Source: Paucimonas lemoignei
Lineage (GTDB): Bacteria > Pseudomonadota > Gammaproteobacteria > Burkholderiales > Burkholderiaceae_D
DNA: 64,000 nucleotides
NCBI RefSeq assembly: GCF_004342585.1
Contig: NZ_SLZQ01000001.1
Span: 620,001 to 684,000, forward strand
Reading direction: 5' to 3'
Shown here: positions 28,870 through 39,545 of the stretch, piece after piece
Layout: each line of letters opens with the position of its first letter
Numbering within the stretch: position 1 is the first letter of the stretch
The notes under the pieces: model-generated
What the model was told of the DNA's origin: nothing
The model's input: the letters and a program-made list of their open reading frames with translations, nothing else
Database searches by the model: none
Position numbers and translations under genes: made by a program

Positions 28870-31011
28870 TTATTGCTGCGGCTGGGATTGCTCGGCTTGC
28901 TCCGAGCCTCCCTCGACAAGCACCGCTTTCATCGACAGTTTCAGGCGGCCGCGATCATCGGTTTCCAGCACCTTGACGCGCACCTTCTGGCCTTCCTTGA
29001 GGTAATCTGCCACGGCATTGACGCGCTCGTTGGCGATCTGGCTGATGTGCAGCAGACCGTCCTTGCCCGGCAAAACCTGGACGATGGCGCCGAAATCCAG
29101 CAATTTCAGCACTTCGCCATCATAGACCTTGCCCACTTCGACCGAAGCGGTCAGCTCTTCGATGCGGCGCTTGGCTTCCTGACCGGCTGCGGCATCCACG
29201 GAGGCGATGGTAACGATACCTTCGTCAGTGATGTCGATTTGGGTGCCAGTTTCTTCGGTCAGTGCGCGGATCACGGCACCACCCTTGCCAATCACGTCGC
29301 GGATCTTTTCCGGATTGATCTTGATGGTGATGAGACGCGGCGCGAAATCGGACAGCTCGCCCTTACCTTGCGGCACGGCTTCCTGCATCTTGCCCAGGAT
29401 ATGCATACGGGCTTCCTTGGCCTGTGCCAGTGCAACCTGCATGATTTCCTTGGTGATGCCCTGGATCTTGATGTCCATCTGCAGAGCGGTCACGCCAGCG
29501 GTCGTGCCGGCCACCTTGAAGTCCATGTCGCCCAGGTGATCTTCATCGCCCAGGATATCGGTCAGCACGGCGAACTTGTTGCCTTCCTTGATCAGGCCCA
29601 TGGCGATACCGGCCACATGCGCAGTCATCGGCACGCCGGCATCCATCAACGCCAGGCAGCCGCCGCAAACGGAGGCCATCGACGACGAGCCGTTCGACTC
29701 GGTGATTTCCGAAACCAGGCGCACCGAATAGCTGAAATCTTCCGGTGCCGGCAGAGCAGCTACCAGGGCGCGCTTGGCCAGACGGCCGTGACCGATCTCG
29801 CGGCGTTTCGGCGTGCCGACACGGCCGGTTTCACCGGTGGCGAACGGCGGCATATTGTAGTGCATCATGAAGCGGTCGCTGTACTCGCCCATCAGCGCAT
29901 CGATCTTCTGCTCGTCGCGTGCGGTACCCAGGGTGGCAACAACCAGCGCCTGGGTTTCGCCGCGGGTAAAGAGCGCCGAACCATGGGTACGCGGCAGCAC
30001 GCCTGTACGGATCGAAATCGGACGCACGGTGCGGGTATCGCGACCGTCGATGCGCGGCTCGCCTTCGAGGATTTGCGAACGGACGATCTTGGATTCCAGG
30101 TCGAACAGGATGTTGCCGACTTCGACTTCATTCGGCGCTTCGGCACCGATCGAGGCAGCCTCCGCTGCCAGCGCTGCATACACTTCAGCGGCGGCATCCT
30201 TCAGCTTGGCCGTACGGGCCTGCTTGTCCTTGGTCTGATACGCTTCACGCAACTTGGCTTCGGCGAAATGCGTCACGCGGGAGATCAGCGCTTCGTTCTT
30301 GGCCGGCGGCGTCCACTCGACTTCCGGCTTGCCGCCATCGCGCACCAGTTCATGGATGGCGTCGATCACGGCCTTCATCTGCTCATGACCAAACACCACG
30401 GCGCCCAGCATCACGTCTTCCGACAATTGCTTAGCTTCCGATTCGACCATCAGCACGGCTTGCTCGGTACCGGCCACTACCAGGTCAAGGCTCGACTTAG
30501 CCAGTTGCGATACGGTGGGATTCAACACGTACTGACCATCGACGTAACCGACGCGAGCAGCGCCGATCGGGCCGTTGAAGGGAATGCCGGCCACGCACAA
30601 AGCGGCCGACGTACCAATCATGGAAGCGATATCCGGGTCGATTTCCGGGTTGACCGACAGCACATGCACGATCACCTGCACTTCGTTCATGTAGCCTTCA
30701 GGGAACAACGGGCGGATCGGGCGATCGATCAGGCGTGAAGTCAGGGTTTCCTTTTCCGAAGGGCGGCCTTCGCGCTTGAAGAAACCGCCGGGAATGCGGC
30801 CGGCGGCATAGGCTTTTTCGACATAATCAACGGTCAGCGGGAAGAAGTCCTGGCCTGGCTTGGCATCTTTCTTGGCCACGACCGTGGCGAGCACGACGGT
30901 ATCCTCGATCGACACCATCACGGCGCCGGAAGCCTGGCGGGCGATTTCGCCGGTTTCCAGGGTCACCTGATGCTGGCCATACTGGAAGGTTTTCGTAACT
31001 TTATTAAACAC
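28870..31011 (-). CDS. pnp: Polynucleotide phosphorylase
   Basis: The 713-residue exoribonuclease has two RNase PH domains (about 1-230 and 310-540), a KH domain with the GKGG loop ([19 protein letters not shown], about 565-583) and an S1 domain ([19 protein letters not shown], about 622-640). It degrades RNA 3' to 5' with phosphate as part of the degradosome. The C-terminal tail is Glu/Gln-rich. It follows rpsO, the common order, but a terminator at 31098-31138 separates them, so pnp may have its own promoter or depend on read-through. Confidence 0.97.
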   Translation of the reverse strand: MFNKVTKTFQYGQHQVTLETGEIARQASGAVMVSIEDTVVLATVVAKKDAKPGQDFFPLTVDYVEKAYAAGRIPGGFFKREGRPSEKETLTSRLIDRPIRPLFPEGYMNEVQVIVHVLSVNPEIDPDIASMIGTSAALCVAGIPFNGPIGAARVGYVDGQYVLNPTVSQLAKSSLDLVVAGTEQAVLMVESEAKQLSEDVMLGAVVFGHEQMKAVIDAIHELVRDGGKPEVEWTPPAKNEALISRVTHFAEAKLREAYQTKDKQARTAKLKDAAAEVYAALAAEAASIGAEAPNEVEVGNILFDLESKIVRSQILEGEPRIDGRDTRTVRPISIRTGVLPRTHGSALFTRGETQALVVATLGTARDEQKIDALMGEYSDRFMMHYNMPPFATGETGRVGTPKRREIGHGRLAKRALVAALPAPEDFSYSVRLVSEITESNGSSSMASVCGGCLALMDAGVPMTAHVAGIAMGLIKEGNKFAVLTDILGDEDHLGDMDFKVAGTTAGVTALQMDIKIQGITKEIMQVALAQAKEARMHILGKMQEAVPQGKGELSDFAPRLITIKINPEKIRDVIGKGGAVIRALTEETGTQIDITDEGIVTIASVDAAAGQEAKRRIEELTASVEVGKVYDGEVLKLLDFGAIVQVLPGKDGLLHISQIANERVNAVADYLKEGQKVRVKVLETDDRGRLKLSMKAVLVEGGSEQAEQSQPQQ

Positions 31012-31097
31012 GGTGTTTCCTTTCTATTTTTGCCGACGGATTTTCAGGCGCCGTCGTTCACCTCACCACGTGCGATTGCCCAGAGGACATTCCGCTT

Positions 31098-31138
31098 AAA
31101 AAAACAAATGCCCACATCAGCGAACTGACGCGGGCATT
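31098..31138 (-). terminator. Intrinsic terminator between rpsO and pnp
   Basis: Stem arms AATGCCC (31107-31113) and GGGCATT (31132-31138), extended inward by CTGA/TCAG with two mismatches around a CGAA tetraloop, are followed on the minus strand by TTTGTTTTTTT. It lies 35 bases after the rpsO stop. Confidence 0.85.
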
Positions 31139-31172
31139 GACCGACTATCGCGGGACAGGATATCGCAAAGAA

Positions 31173-31442
31173 TTACTTGCGCAGGCCGAGCTTTTCGATC
31201 AGGGCGCGATAGCGAGTGGCATCCTTACCCTTCAGGTAGGACAGCAGGCTCTTGCGACGGTTAACCATCTTGATCAGGCCGCGGCGGGAGTGGTGGTCCT
31301 TGGCGTGCACCTTGAAGTGACCGTTGAGCTCATTGATACGGGCAGTCAGCAGAGCGACTTGCACTTCCGGCGAACCGGTATCGTTCTGACCACGGGCGTT
31401 ATCCGCAATAATAGCGGCCTTGTTGATGTTTTCTACAGACAT
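31173..31442 (-). CDS. rpsO: 30S ribosomal protein S15
   Basis: The 89-residue protein shows the S15 signature [20 protein letters not shown] and a typical N-terminus ([11 protein letters not shown]). It binds 16S rRNA early in assembly of the small-subunit platform. A strong promoter lies at 31554-31582 and a hairpin with a U-tract directly at the predicted transcript 5' end (31523-31546). In E. coli S15 represses its own translation through its leader; whether this leader does so cannot be told from sequence. Confidence 0.97.
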   Translation of the reverse strand: MSVENINKAAIIADNARGQNDTGSPEVQVALLTARINELNGHFKVHAKDHHSRRGLIKMVNRRKSLLSYLKGKDATRYRALIEKLGLRK

Positions 31443-31522
31443 GATTACCTTTCACATGCGGTGCATGGAGTTGACGTCCTGCTTTGGACTCACCCCCTTT
31501 TCACACCGTGAACAAATGATGA

Positions 31523-31546
31523 AAAAAACTGGTCATATCGACCAGA
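31523..31546 (-). promoter_or_regulatory. U-tract hairpin at predicted 5' end of rpsO transcript
   Basis: On the minus strand CTGGTC (31546-31541), loop GATAT, GACCAG (31535-31530) is followed by seven T. This is a terminator-like hairpin, but it begins about 8 bases after the -10 of the rpsO promoter, and no minus-strand gene lies upstream. It could protect the 5' end, cause early termination, or be part of a leader switch. Confidence 0.6.
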
Positions 31547-31553
31547 GGCGGAA

Positions 31554-31582
31554 GTATACAGGAATTTAACAAGTCATTCAAA
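31554..31582 (-). promoter_or_regulatory. Sigma-70-type promoter of rpsO
   Basis: On the minus strand TTGAAT (31582-31577), a 17-base spacer and TATACT (31559-31554). The match and spacing are near consensus, as expected for a ribosomal protein gene. Confidence 0.75.
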
Positions 31583-31623
31583 TTCTTGGGTTTATTGATC
31601 AGAACAAGAATAATTTAGAGGGC

Positions 31624-32151
31624 ATGATGAAGATTCCGGCAAAGGCGATCGGCATTATTGGCTTGGCGTTGTGCCTGGGTGCCTGCGCCATTTCCAAGCC
31701 TGTCAATGTGGGGGACACGGAAGCGCAAGTAATTGCCGCGCGAGGCAACCCGACCAGCCGTTACCGCGTCGGTAACGAGCAGATACTGGAATACAACCGG
31801 CTGCCCTATGGCCAGGAAACCTATCTGGCCCGCCTGGGGCCGGATGGGCGTGTTATTTCATTCGAACAAGTTCTTACCGATGAAAAGTTCGCCGCCATTA
31901 GAATTAACCAAGACACCAAGGAGGATGTCCTGCACTTGATTGGCGCGCCGGATGAAAAAACCTGGTTACCGCTACCCCGCCAGGAAGTCTGGTCTTACCC
32001 TTACAGGGAGAATGGCGTGTGGAATTCGATCATGCATGTGCACTTCGATGAAAGTGGCATCGTGCGCAGGCTAGAGAAGACACCGGATGTGCGGTTCCTT
32101 GACCGGGGCAACGTGCTCGGCGGCGGACCTGGCGGCGGAGGCATGCGCTAA
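31624..32151 (+). CDS. Putative outer-membrane lipoprotein (SmpA/OmlA-like)
   Basis: The 175-residue protein has a lipoprotein signal peptide with the lipobox LGAC (Cys at about 21). The mature part contains two similar segments, VNVGDTEAQVIAARGNPTSRY and INQDTKEDVLHLIGAPDEKTW (each read here as a short motif), which resemble the repeats of the SmpA/BamE-like fold; the C-terminus is Gly-rich (GGGPGGGGMR). ATG 31624 or 31627 follows a good ribosome binding site (GAGGG). It is divergent from rpsO and convergent with leuA. Exact function is not known. Confidence 0.82.
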   Translation: MMKIPAKAIGIIGLALCLGACAISKPVNVGDTEAQVIAARGNPTSRYRVGNEQILEYNRLPYGQETYLARLGPDGRVISFEQVLTDEKFAAIRINQDTKEDVLHLIGAPDEKTWLPLPRQEVWSYPYRENGVWNSIMHVHFDESGIVRRLEKTPDVRFLDRGNVLGGGPGGGGMR

Positions 32152-32180
32152 GCCGCACATACCTCCTTGATGCCAGGCTT

Positions 32181-33731
32181 TTAAAGTTGAGGATTAAGCT
32201 TTTCGACTTTCGAATGGAGCTTGTTAAGCGCCGACAGATAAGCCTTGGCGGAAGCCACGACGATATCCGGATCCGCCCCGACGCCATTGACGATACGGCC
32301 GGCCTTGGACAGGCGCATCGTCACCTCGCCCTGCGACTGCGTGCCGGTGGTGATGGCATTCACTGAAAACAGCAGCAATTCCGCGCCGCTCGCCACTTTC
32401 GCCTCGATGGCATTGACCGTGGCGTCAACAGGACCATTGCCCTGCCCTTCCGAGACGGCTTCCTTGCCGTCGATGGAAAACACCACTTTTGAAACGGGCC
32501 GTTCGCCGGTTTCCGAGTGCTGAGCCAGCGAGACGAAACGGAAGTGTTCCTGCTCATGTGACTGCTGCTGATCGGCCACCAGCGCCATGATGTCTTCGTC
32601 AAAGATTTCCGACTTGCGGTCGGCCAGATCCTTGAAGCGCGCAAAAGCGGCGTTGATCTCCGCTTCCGAGTCAACGTGGATACCAAGTTCCTGCAAGCGC
32701 TGCTTGAAGGCATTGCGTCCGGAGAGCTTGCCCAGCACGATCTTGTTAGCGCTCCAGCCGACATCTTCCGCACGCATGATTTCGTAAGTATCGCGCGCCT
32801 TCAGCACGCCATCCTGGTGGATGCCGGAAGCGTGGGCAAAGGCATTGGCGCCGACCACCGACTTGTTCGGCTGCACGGCAAAGCCGGTAATCTGCGACAC
32901 CAGCTTGGAGGTCGGGACAATCTGGGTAGTATCGATGCCGACATCGAGATTGAAATGATCGCGGCGCGTGCGCACCGCCATGACGACTTCTTCGAGCGCG
33001 GTATTGCCGGCACGTTCACCCAGGCCGTTGATAGTGCACTCCACCTGGCGCGCGCCGCCGATCATTACACCCGCCAGAGAATTAGCTACCGCCAGGCCAA
33101 GGTCATTATGGCAATGCACCGACCAGACAGCCTTATCCGAATTCGGAATGCGCTCGCGCAGCGTTTTCAGCATATTGCCGTATAACTCGGGCACGCCATA
33201 ACCGACCGTGTCGGCGAAATTGATGGTGGTGGCACCTTCGGCGATCACGGTTTCCAGGACACGGCACAGGAAATCCATATCAGAACGGCTACCGTCTTCC
33301 GGACTGAATTCGATATCGTCGGTGAATTGGCGGGCGAAGCGAACAGCCTGCTTTGCCTGCTCCAGCACCTGTTCGGGCGTCATCCGCAATTTCTTTTCCA
33401 TATGCAGCGGCGACGTAGCGATAAAGGTGTGGATACGCTTACGTGCCGCCGGCGCCAGCGCTTCGGCCGCGCGCGCGATATCGCGATCGTTGGCACGCGA
33501 CAGCGAACATACGGTGGAATCCTTGATGATGCCGGCAATGGCCTTGATTGCCTCAAAGTCGCCAGGCGAGGAAGCCGCGAAGCCCGCTTCGATCACATCG
33601 ACGCGCAGCCGTTCCAGCTGGCGGGCAATGCGGATTTTCTCTTCCTTGGTCATCGATGCCCCGGGCGATTGCTCGCCATCGCGCAGGGTGGTATCGAAAA
33701 TAATCAGCTTGTCGGAAGAAGTGGCAGCCAT
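32181..33731 (-). CDS. leuA: 2-isopropylmalate synthase
   Basis: The 516-residue enzyme condenses acetyl-CoA with 2-oxoisovalerate, the first step of leucine synthesis. The catalytic TIM barrel has [18 protein letters not shown] at the N-terminus and the metal-binding [13 protein letters not shown] (about 205-217); the C-terminal ~130 residues are the leucine-binding regulatory domain, so feedback inhibition is expected. ATG 33731 follows TAGGAGC. It is the last gene of the ilv-pssA-leuA series on this strand, with its own ~148-base upstream gap. Confidence 0.97.
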   Translation of the reverse strand: MAATSSDKLIIFDTTLRDGEQSPGASMTKEEKIRIARQLERLRVDVIEAGFAASSPGDFEAIKAIAGIIKDSTVCSLSRANDRDIARAAEALAPAARKRIHTFIATSPLHMEKKLRMTPEQVLEQAKQAVRFARQFTDDIEFSPEDGSRSDMDFLCRVLETVIAEGATTINFADTVGYGVPELYGNMLKTLRERIPNSDKAVWSVHCHNDLGLAVANSLAGVMIGGARQVECTINGLGERAGNTALEEVVMAVRTRRDHFNLDVGIDTTQIVPTSKLVSQITGFAVQPNKSVVGANAFAHASGIHQDGVLKARDTYEIMRAEDVGWSANKIVLGKLSGRNAFKQRLQELGIHVDSEAEINAAFARFKDLADRKSEIFDEDIMALVADQQQSHEQEHFRFVSLAQHSETGERPVSKVVFSIDGKEAVSEGQGNGPVDATVNAIEAKVASGAELLLFSVNAITTGTQSQGEVTMRLSKAGRIVNGVGADPDIVVASAKAYLSALNKLHSKVEKLNPQL

Positions 33732-33829
33732 GTTCTGCTCCTAGGAAAATGCGTTGGTGCGTTAGTTAGCTAGCGCGGATAAAGACTAAATTCTACCGGA
33801 TAGGCAATAAAGTCGAGTTCACAATGGAA

Positions 33830-33863
33830 TCGGGCGCCAGCATTTTTTGATACTGGCGCCCGA
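33830..33863 (-). terminator. GC-rich hairpin between pssA and leuA
   Basis: Perfect 11-base arms TCGGGCGCCAG (33830-33840) and CTGGCGCCCGA (33853-33863) with a 12-base loop. No U-tract follows the stem on the minus strand (the T/A run is in the loop), so it may be a weak or factor-dependent terminator, or an mRNA stability element after pssA. Confidence 0.55.
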
Positions 33864-33879
33864 TGCGAACCTGGAAGAC

Positions 33880-34791
33880 TTATTTCTCGTCCGGTGGCAC
33901 TATGTGGGTTTCCGGCTTGGTTTGGACGATACTGACAGGCTTACCCTTAGCCAGACGCCAGAAATACACGCCATATCCGGAAAGTCCGTATACGCAAAAC
34001 ATGCCGAAGAGTACTTTCGGGGGGTCGCTCGACACAGCCACGAATGCCAGCACGACAATGAAGACCGCGATGAACGGCACCGACTTGCGGAAATTGACAT
34101 CCTTGAAGCTATAGAACGGCACGTTCGTTACCATGGTCAGGCCAGCATAGAGCGTGATGCCGCATGCAATCCAGCTCAAGTCGTTGCGTGGCACACCCAA
34201 GTCGTCCATGAGCCAGACGAAGCCCGCCACCAGTGCCGCCGCTGCCGGACTCGGTAAGCCCTGGAAATAGCGCTTGTCGACCACGCCGATATTCGTGTTG
34301 AAGCGCGCCAGGCGCAATGCCGCACAGGCGCAATAAATGAACGCTACCAGCCAGCCCAGTTTACCCCAGCCGACCTCTCCCAAGCCGCGCAAAGCCCACA
34401 CGTACACGACCAGCGCCGGCGCAGCGCCAAAGGAAACCATGTCCGAGAGACTGTCGTATTGCGCGCCGAATTCGCTTTGCGTATGGGTGAGCCGGGCCAC
34501 GCGGCCATCCACGGCATCCAGCACCATGGCGGCAAAAATTGCGACCGAGGCATAGTCGAATTTCTGGTTCATCGCCATGACGATCGCGTAAAAACCGCAG
34601 AACAGGGCGGCAGTCGTGAAGGCATTCGGCAACAGATAAATGCTGCGACGACGCAGGGTCGGCCGCAGCACTTCATCTGTGCCATCCATGCCTGCGTCAA
34701 ATTCATTCAGCCCCTTGTTCTTTGCCAGGCGGCGGGCACGAGGCAGCAAGGGAATCCGTTTTTGACTTTTACGACGAGGGAAATTTGCCAT
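33880..34791 (-). CDS. pssA: CDP-diacylglycerol-serine O-phosphatidyltransferase
   Basis: The 303-residue membrane enzyme makes phosphatidylserine from CDP-diacylglycerol and serine. The CDP-alcohol phosphotransferase motif DX2DGX2ARX8GX3DX3D is intact at residues 92-117 (DAVDGRVAR ... GAQYDSLSD). It has about eight membrane segments and a basic N-terminal ~50 residues. GGAA lies 8 bases before ATG 34791. It is the type II integral-membrane enzyme. The phosphatidylserine decarboxylase gene psd, commonly next to it in Burkholderiales, is not in this window. Confidence 0.93.
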   Translation of the reverse strand: MANFPRRKSQKRIPLLPRARRLAKNKGLNEFDAGMDGTDEVLRPTLRRRSIYLLPNAFTTAALFCGFYAIVMAMNQKFDYASVAIFAAMVLDAVDGRVARLTHTQSEFGAQYDSLSDMVSFGAAPALVVYVWALRGLGEVGWGKLGWLVAFIYCACAALRLARFNTNIGVVDKRYFQGLPSPAAAALVAGFVWLMDDLGVPRNDLSWIACGITLYAGLTMVTNVPFYSFKDVNFRKSVPFIAVFIVVLAFVAVSSDPPKVLFGMFCVYGLSGYGVYFWRLAKGKPVSIVQTKPETHIVPPDEK

Positions 34792-34871
34792 ATCAATTCC
34801 AGTTCAAGAGACGTGCAACGCGCAATGAATTTCCAGGCTGAGCATTCGGCTTCATGGCGCATCCTGGCGTT

Positions 34872-35063
34872 TTATTGAGAAGCATCATCGGCTGCCTGTT
34901 TCCTTTCCTGAGCCTGTTGCTGCATTTGTCGTTCGACGTCTTTCGCCTTGTCCAGCGCATCGTGCTGTGTCTTGGCGAAATTCGACGGGGGGTCTGCCGG
35001 TTTGCATCCAGCGATCAATACAGCGATAGCGCCGAGCGTTATGTACGCAAGTTTTCTCGTCAT
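34872..35063 (-). CDS. Small putative lipoprotein with coiled-coil tail
   Basis: The 63-residue protein has a lipoprotein signal (MTRKLAYITLGAIAVLIAGC, lipobox LIAGC). The mature ~43 residues are highly charged and Gln/Lys/Asp-rich (HDALDKAKDVERQMQQQAQ), probably one long helix. Family not recognised. It follows the SIMPL-domain gene by 12 bases and precedes pssA by 80, so the three are probably one transcript. Confidence 0.75.
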   Translation of the reverse strand: MTRKLAYITLGAIAVLIAGCKPADPPSNFAKTQHDALDKAKDVERQMQQQAQERKQAADDASQ

Positions 35064-35075
35064 GCTCTCAGTGTG

Positions 35076-35837
35076 TTATTTGAATTTAACCCTGCCGACA
35101 ACCCGCATCTGCAAACTGGTTTCTCCCGGCTCGAAACTCGGCTCTTCAACTGCCTGCGATTCCTTGAATGCCGTTGTCCGCATACTCTTGGCTTGCATCA
35201 TGTCGGCCTGAGGGGCATAGGCTCCCGACGCCTCGAAGTCAACGGTCTCAAGCACAGCATCTGCAGGGCTGCGTCCCATGGCTTTTGCAATCGCCGCGAC
35301 ACGTTCGTTCAAATTTCTATAGCTAGCCTCAATGCGCTGGCTGTCGAGCTTGGCCGTGGCAGCTTCGCTCAATCCGAATTGTAAGCCATTCAGCGCCAGA
35401 ATTTTCTGTGCCGCCGCCACGGTTTTCGGCAAATCGGCGAGATTGAGTGTCTTCATTTCCAGGTATTGACCGACACGCCAACCAACCGGCTGACGCGGAC
35501 GAGTAGTGCCCGTGGGTCGGGGCGGGGCCGGTTCGTCTGCATAGACTGGATAAGTGTAATAGCCGTGGGTTTTGAGCTTTGCCTGCGGATCGCCGGCGCG
35601 GATGACATCAACGCCCTGCTTCATTTTCATATTCACGCGCGAAGCTGCCGCGGCCTTGTCCTTGTCCTGCTCCTCGATGGTGAACGTGGCACGGGCTTCG
35701 TCATTCGGCAGCGTAACTTCGCCATAGGCTGGCACGATAACCAGCGTACCGGCAGTCTTCACGCCGGACTGGGCATGCGCCGGCAACAACGCTGCTGCGC
35801 AAGCCAGGAATACCAGGAAATGGGTAAATCGCATCAT
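35076..35837 (-). CDS. SIMPL (DUF541) domain periplasmic protein
   Basis: The 253-residue protein has a cleavable signal peptide (hydrophobic core FLVFLACAAALLPAHAQ, cleavage near residue 22). The mature part begins with VPAYGEVTLPNDEARATFTI, the typical SIMPL/DUF541 start (a Gly-Glu step then a beta strand), and ends in a second similar beta-rich part (SLQMRVVGRVKFK). A Pro/Arg-rich loop (PAPPRPTGTTRPRQP) lies in the middle. Its role is not established; relatives are linked to envelope or oxidative stress. A strong ribosome binding site (GGAGG) precedes ATG 35837. Confidence 0.85.
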   Translation of the reverse strand: MMRFTHFLVFLACAAALLPAHAQSGVKTAGTLVIVPAYGEVTLPNDEARATFTIEEQDKDKAAAASRVNMKMKQGVDVIRAGDPQAKLKTHGYYTYPVYADEPAPPRPTGTTRPRQPVGWRVGQYLEMKTLNLADLPKTVAAAQKILALNGLQFGLSEAATAKLDSQRIEASYRNLNERVAAIAKAMGRSPADAVLETVDFEASGAYAPQADMMQAKSMRTTAFKESQAVEEPSFEPGETSLQMRVVGRVKFK

Positions 35838-35850
35838 GATAGGCCTCCGG

Positions 35851-35879
35851 AAAAAAAAGGGCGTACACCTTGTACGCCC
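35851..35879 (-). terminator. Intrinsic terminator of ilvC
   Basis: Perfect 9-base stem GGGCGTACA (35859-35867) / TGTACGCCC (35871-35879) with a 3-base loop, followed on the minus strand by eight U (A-run 35851-35858). It lies 48 bases after the ilvC stop and closes the ilvBNC transcript. Confidence 0.92.
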
Positions 35880-35927
35880 CGTTCAACACGGCTGATCGAA
35901 AAACAATCAGCCTAGGATATCACTTGC

Positions 35928-36998
<1,071 letters not shown>

Positions 36999-37490
36999 TT
37001 AGATCTTGAGGATCCGTTCGCCGCGGCCGATGCCGGAACCGCCGGTACGCACGGTTTCGAGAATCGCAGTGCGATCGATCGAGTCGATGAAGGCGTCCAG
37101 CTTGCTCTTGTTACCAGTGAGTTCGATCGTGTAGGTTTTTTCAGTGACGTCGATGATGCGACCACGGAAAATATCGGCGGTGCGCTTCATTTCCTCGCGC
37201 TCCTTACCAACGGCACGCACCTTGATCAGCATGAGCTCGCGCTCGATGTGCGCGCCTTCGGTCAGGTCGACAACCTTCACGACTTCGATCAGTCGGTTCA
37301 GATGCTTGGTGATCTGTTCGATGACGTCATCGGAACCGTTGGTGGCGATGGTCATGCGCGACAGCGTCGGGTCTTCTGTCGGCGCCACGGTCAGCGTTTC
37401 GATGTTATAGCCGCGCGCGGAAAAAAGTCCGACCACACGCGACAGCGCGCCTGCTTCGTTTTCCAGCAAGAGAGAAATAATGTGTCGCAT
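36999..37490 (-). CDS. ilvN: Acetolactate synthase small (regulatory) subunit
   Basis: The 163-residue subunit has an N-terminal ACT domain (ISLLLENEAGALSRVVGLFS, the Asn/Glu/Gly turn that binds valine) and the C-terminal domain ending in IGRGERILKI. It activates the catalytic subunit and gives feedback inhibition by branched-chain amino acids. It starts 2 bases after the ilvB stop, so translation is coupled. The symbol ilvH is used for the same family in some genomes. Confidence 0.95.
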   Translation of the reverse strand: MRHIISLLLENEAGALSRVVGLFSARGYNIETLTVAPTEDPTLSRMTIATNGSDDVIEQITKHLNRLIEVVKVVDLTEGAHIERELMLIKVRAVGKEREEMKRTADIFRGRIIDVTEKTYTIELTGNKSKLDAFIDSIDRTAILETVRTGGSGIGRGERILKI

Positions 37491-37492
37491 GT

Positions 37493-39208
37493 TTACAGAT
37501 CCTCCGAGCCCAGCAGCATCTCAGTCAAGCCTTTGCCGGCTTTCACCATCGGCCAGACGTTTTCGGTCTGGTCGGTAATGAAGTTCATGAATACCAGCCT
37601 GTCTTTCATGGCAAAGGCATCCTTCAATGCGCCTTCGACGTCGCGGGGATTCTCGATCTTCATGCCCACATGGCCATAGGATTCCACCAGCTTGGTGAAG
37701 TCCGGCAGGGAATCCATGTAAGACTCGGAATAACGGGAGCCGTAATCGATCTGCTGCCACTGGCGCACCATGCCGAGGAAGCGGTTGTTCAGCAGGATGA
37801 TCTTCGGTGTCAGGTGATACTGCGTGCAGGTGCCGAGTTCCTGGATGCACATCTGGATCGACGCTTCGCCGGTGATACAGGCGACGGTGGCATCAGGATT
37901 GGCCATCTGCACGCCCATGGCGTACGGCAGGCCCACGCCCATCGTGCCCAAGCCTCCGGAATTGATCCAGCGGCGCGGCTTGTCGAACTTGTAGTACTGC
38001 GCCGCCCACATCTGGTGCTGGCCGACGTCGGAAGTGATGAAGGCATCGCCCTTGGTCACTTCCCACAGTTTTTCCACCACCGATTGCGGCTTGATGACTT
38101 CGTTGGACGTGGTGTACTTCAGGCATTCGCGGCCACGCCATTGCTTGATCTGCTTCCACCAGTCGGCCAATGCAGTGGCATTCGGCTTGGTTTCCGCGGC
38201 ATCGAGCTGCGCCAGCAGTTCCTGCAGCACTTCCTTGACGTTGCCGACGATGGGAATATCCACCTTGACCCGCTTGGAAATCGAGGACGGGTCGATATCG
38301 ATATGGATGATCTTGCGCTGATGCGAAGCGAAATGCTTCGGGTTGCCGATCACGCGGTCATCGAAACGCGCGCCGATGGCGATCAGCACGTCGCAGTGCT
38401 GCATGGCCATGTTGGCTTCATAGGTGCCGTGCATGCCGGGCATGCCGACGGACAGCTCGCTGGTGGCCTTGTAACCGCCCAGGCCCATCAGGGTATTGGT
38501 GCAGGGATAACCGAGCTTGTCGACCAGCTTGTTCAACTCGGGCGCAGCATCGGCAAGAATCACGCCGCCGCCGGCATAGATCATCGGCCGTTCGGCTTGC
38601 AGCAGCATTTGCACGGCCTTGCGGATCTGGCCGGCATGGCCCTTATCCACCGGACGATACGAGCGCATCTCGACTTCCTTCGGATAGTCGAAAGCGCACT
38701 TGTGCATGGTGATGTCTTTGGGAATATCGACCAGCACCGGACCCGGACGGCCGGTAGTGGCGATATAGAAAGCTTTTTTCATGGTAGATGCCAAATCCTT
38801 GACATCCTTCACCAGGAAGTTGTGCTTGACGCACGGGCGGGTAATACCGACCGTGTCGCATTCCTGGAATGCATCCTGGCCGATCGCGGTCGACGGCACC
38901 TGGCCGGAAATGACCACCATCGGAACCGAATCCATGTAAGCGGTTGCCAGGCCAGTCACGGCATTGGTGACGCCCGGACCGGAAGTCACGATGGCGACGC
39001 CTACCTTGTTCGAGCTGCGCGAATACGCGTCCGCTGCATGGATCGCAGCCTGCTCGTGGCGAACCAGAATATGCTGGAATTTATCCTGATTGAAGATGGC
39101 GTCATAGATATACAGCACTGCGCCACCGGGATAGCCGAAAACGTGTTCCACGCCTTCTTCGGCAAGACAGCGCACGACGATGTCGGCGCCGGTGATTTCT
39201 GAACTCAT
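37493..39208 (-). CDS. ilvB: Acetolactate synthase large (catalytic) subunit
   Basis: The 571-residue thiamine diphosphate enzyme makes acetolactate from pyruvate. The start at ATG 39208 (MSSEITGADIVVRCL) has AAGGA 8 bases upstream; an upstream frame of 34 more residues is not family-like. Catalytic Glu lies in YPGGAVLYIYDAI...RHEQAA (the RHEQAA motif). The ThDP/metal motif usually GDG/GEG...N reads GEASIQMCIQELG ... NNRFLG: the third residue is Ala. The gene is preceded by a ~330-base leader with an intrinsic terminator. Confidence 0.96.
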   Translation of the reverse strand: MSSEITGADIVVRCLAEEGVEHVFGYPGGAVLYIYDAIFNQDKFQHILVRHEQAAIHAADAYSRSSNKVGVAIVTSGPGVTNAVTGLATAYMDSVPMVVISGQVPSTAIGQDAFQECDTVGITRPCVKHNFLVKDVKDLASTMKKAFYIATTGRPGPVLVDIPKDITMHKCAFDYPKEVEMRSYRPVDKGHAGQIRKAVQMLLQAERPMIYAGGGVILADAAPELNKLVDKLGYPCTNTLMGLGGYKATSELSVGMPGMHGTYEANMAMQHCDVLIAIGARFDDRVIGNPKHFASHQRKIIHIDIDPSSISKRVKVDIPIVGNVKEVLQELLAQLDAAETKPNATALADWWKQIKQWRGRECLKYTTSNEVIKPQSVVEKLWEVTKGDAFITSDVGQHQMWAAQYYKFDKPRRWINSGGLGTMGVGLPYAMGVQMANPDATVACITGEASIQMCIQELGTCTQYHLTPKIILLNNRFLGMVRQWQQIDYGSRYSESYMDSLPDFTKLVESYGHVGMKIENPRDVEGALKDAFAMKDRLVFMNFITDQTENVWPMVKAGKGLTEMLLGSEDL

Positions 39209-39540
39209 ACTACGTCCTTTCAAGGTCCATTGGAAATTGATCGGATGCTCTCTCCTGGCGGGATCGCTCGCGGCGATGGATCTGCAGGCATCCCTTGTTC
39301 GGGCGGTCACGTCGATTCTGCGGGCATCCGTAGATGCGGTTCAAACCGGCGCTGAAGGCCACTCGTTCAGCCAGATTTTCCAAAGCAACGAAAAAAGCCT
39401 ATCTGCATAGGCTTACGAATCCCTCACGCTTGTGGCGTGGGTTAGAGCAAACAGCTTGCAAGTGAAGCATGCCTACCTGGCGATCGACATCATGGGCCGC
39501 TCACCGATAGACTAAAAGTTCCTTCGGGATATCGAAGGGA
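39209..39540 (-). promoter_or_regulatory. ilvB leader with candidate transcription attenuator
   Basis: The region between the predicted ilvB promoter and start codon (about 330 bases) has no protein gene of normal size. In order on the minus strand it holds a 6-base hairpin CCTTCG/CGAAGG (39538-39521), a 6-codon frame MMSIAR (39493-39473), a 23-codon frame beginning MLHLQAV (39470-39399), a hairpin CCCACGC/GCGTGAGGG (39441-39421) and an intrinsic terminator AAGCCTAT/ATAGGCTT with GCAG loop and six U (39414-39391). The longer small frame ends inside the terminator stem. This layout fits attenuation, although neither peptide is rich in Ile, Leu or Val. Confidence 0.65.
39391..39414 (-). terminator. 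Intrinsic terminator inside ilvB leader
   Basis: Perfect 8-base stem (39414-39407 with 39402-39395), tetraloop GCAG and a run of six U. It lies ~180 bases before the ilvB start and no other minus-strand gene lies upstream that it could serve. Confidence 0.85.
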
Positions 39541-39545
39541 ATGAT

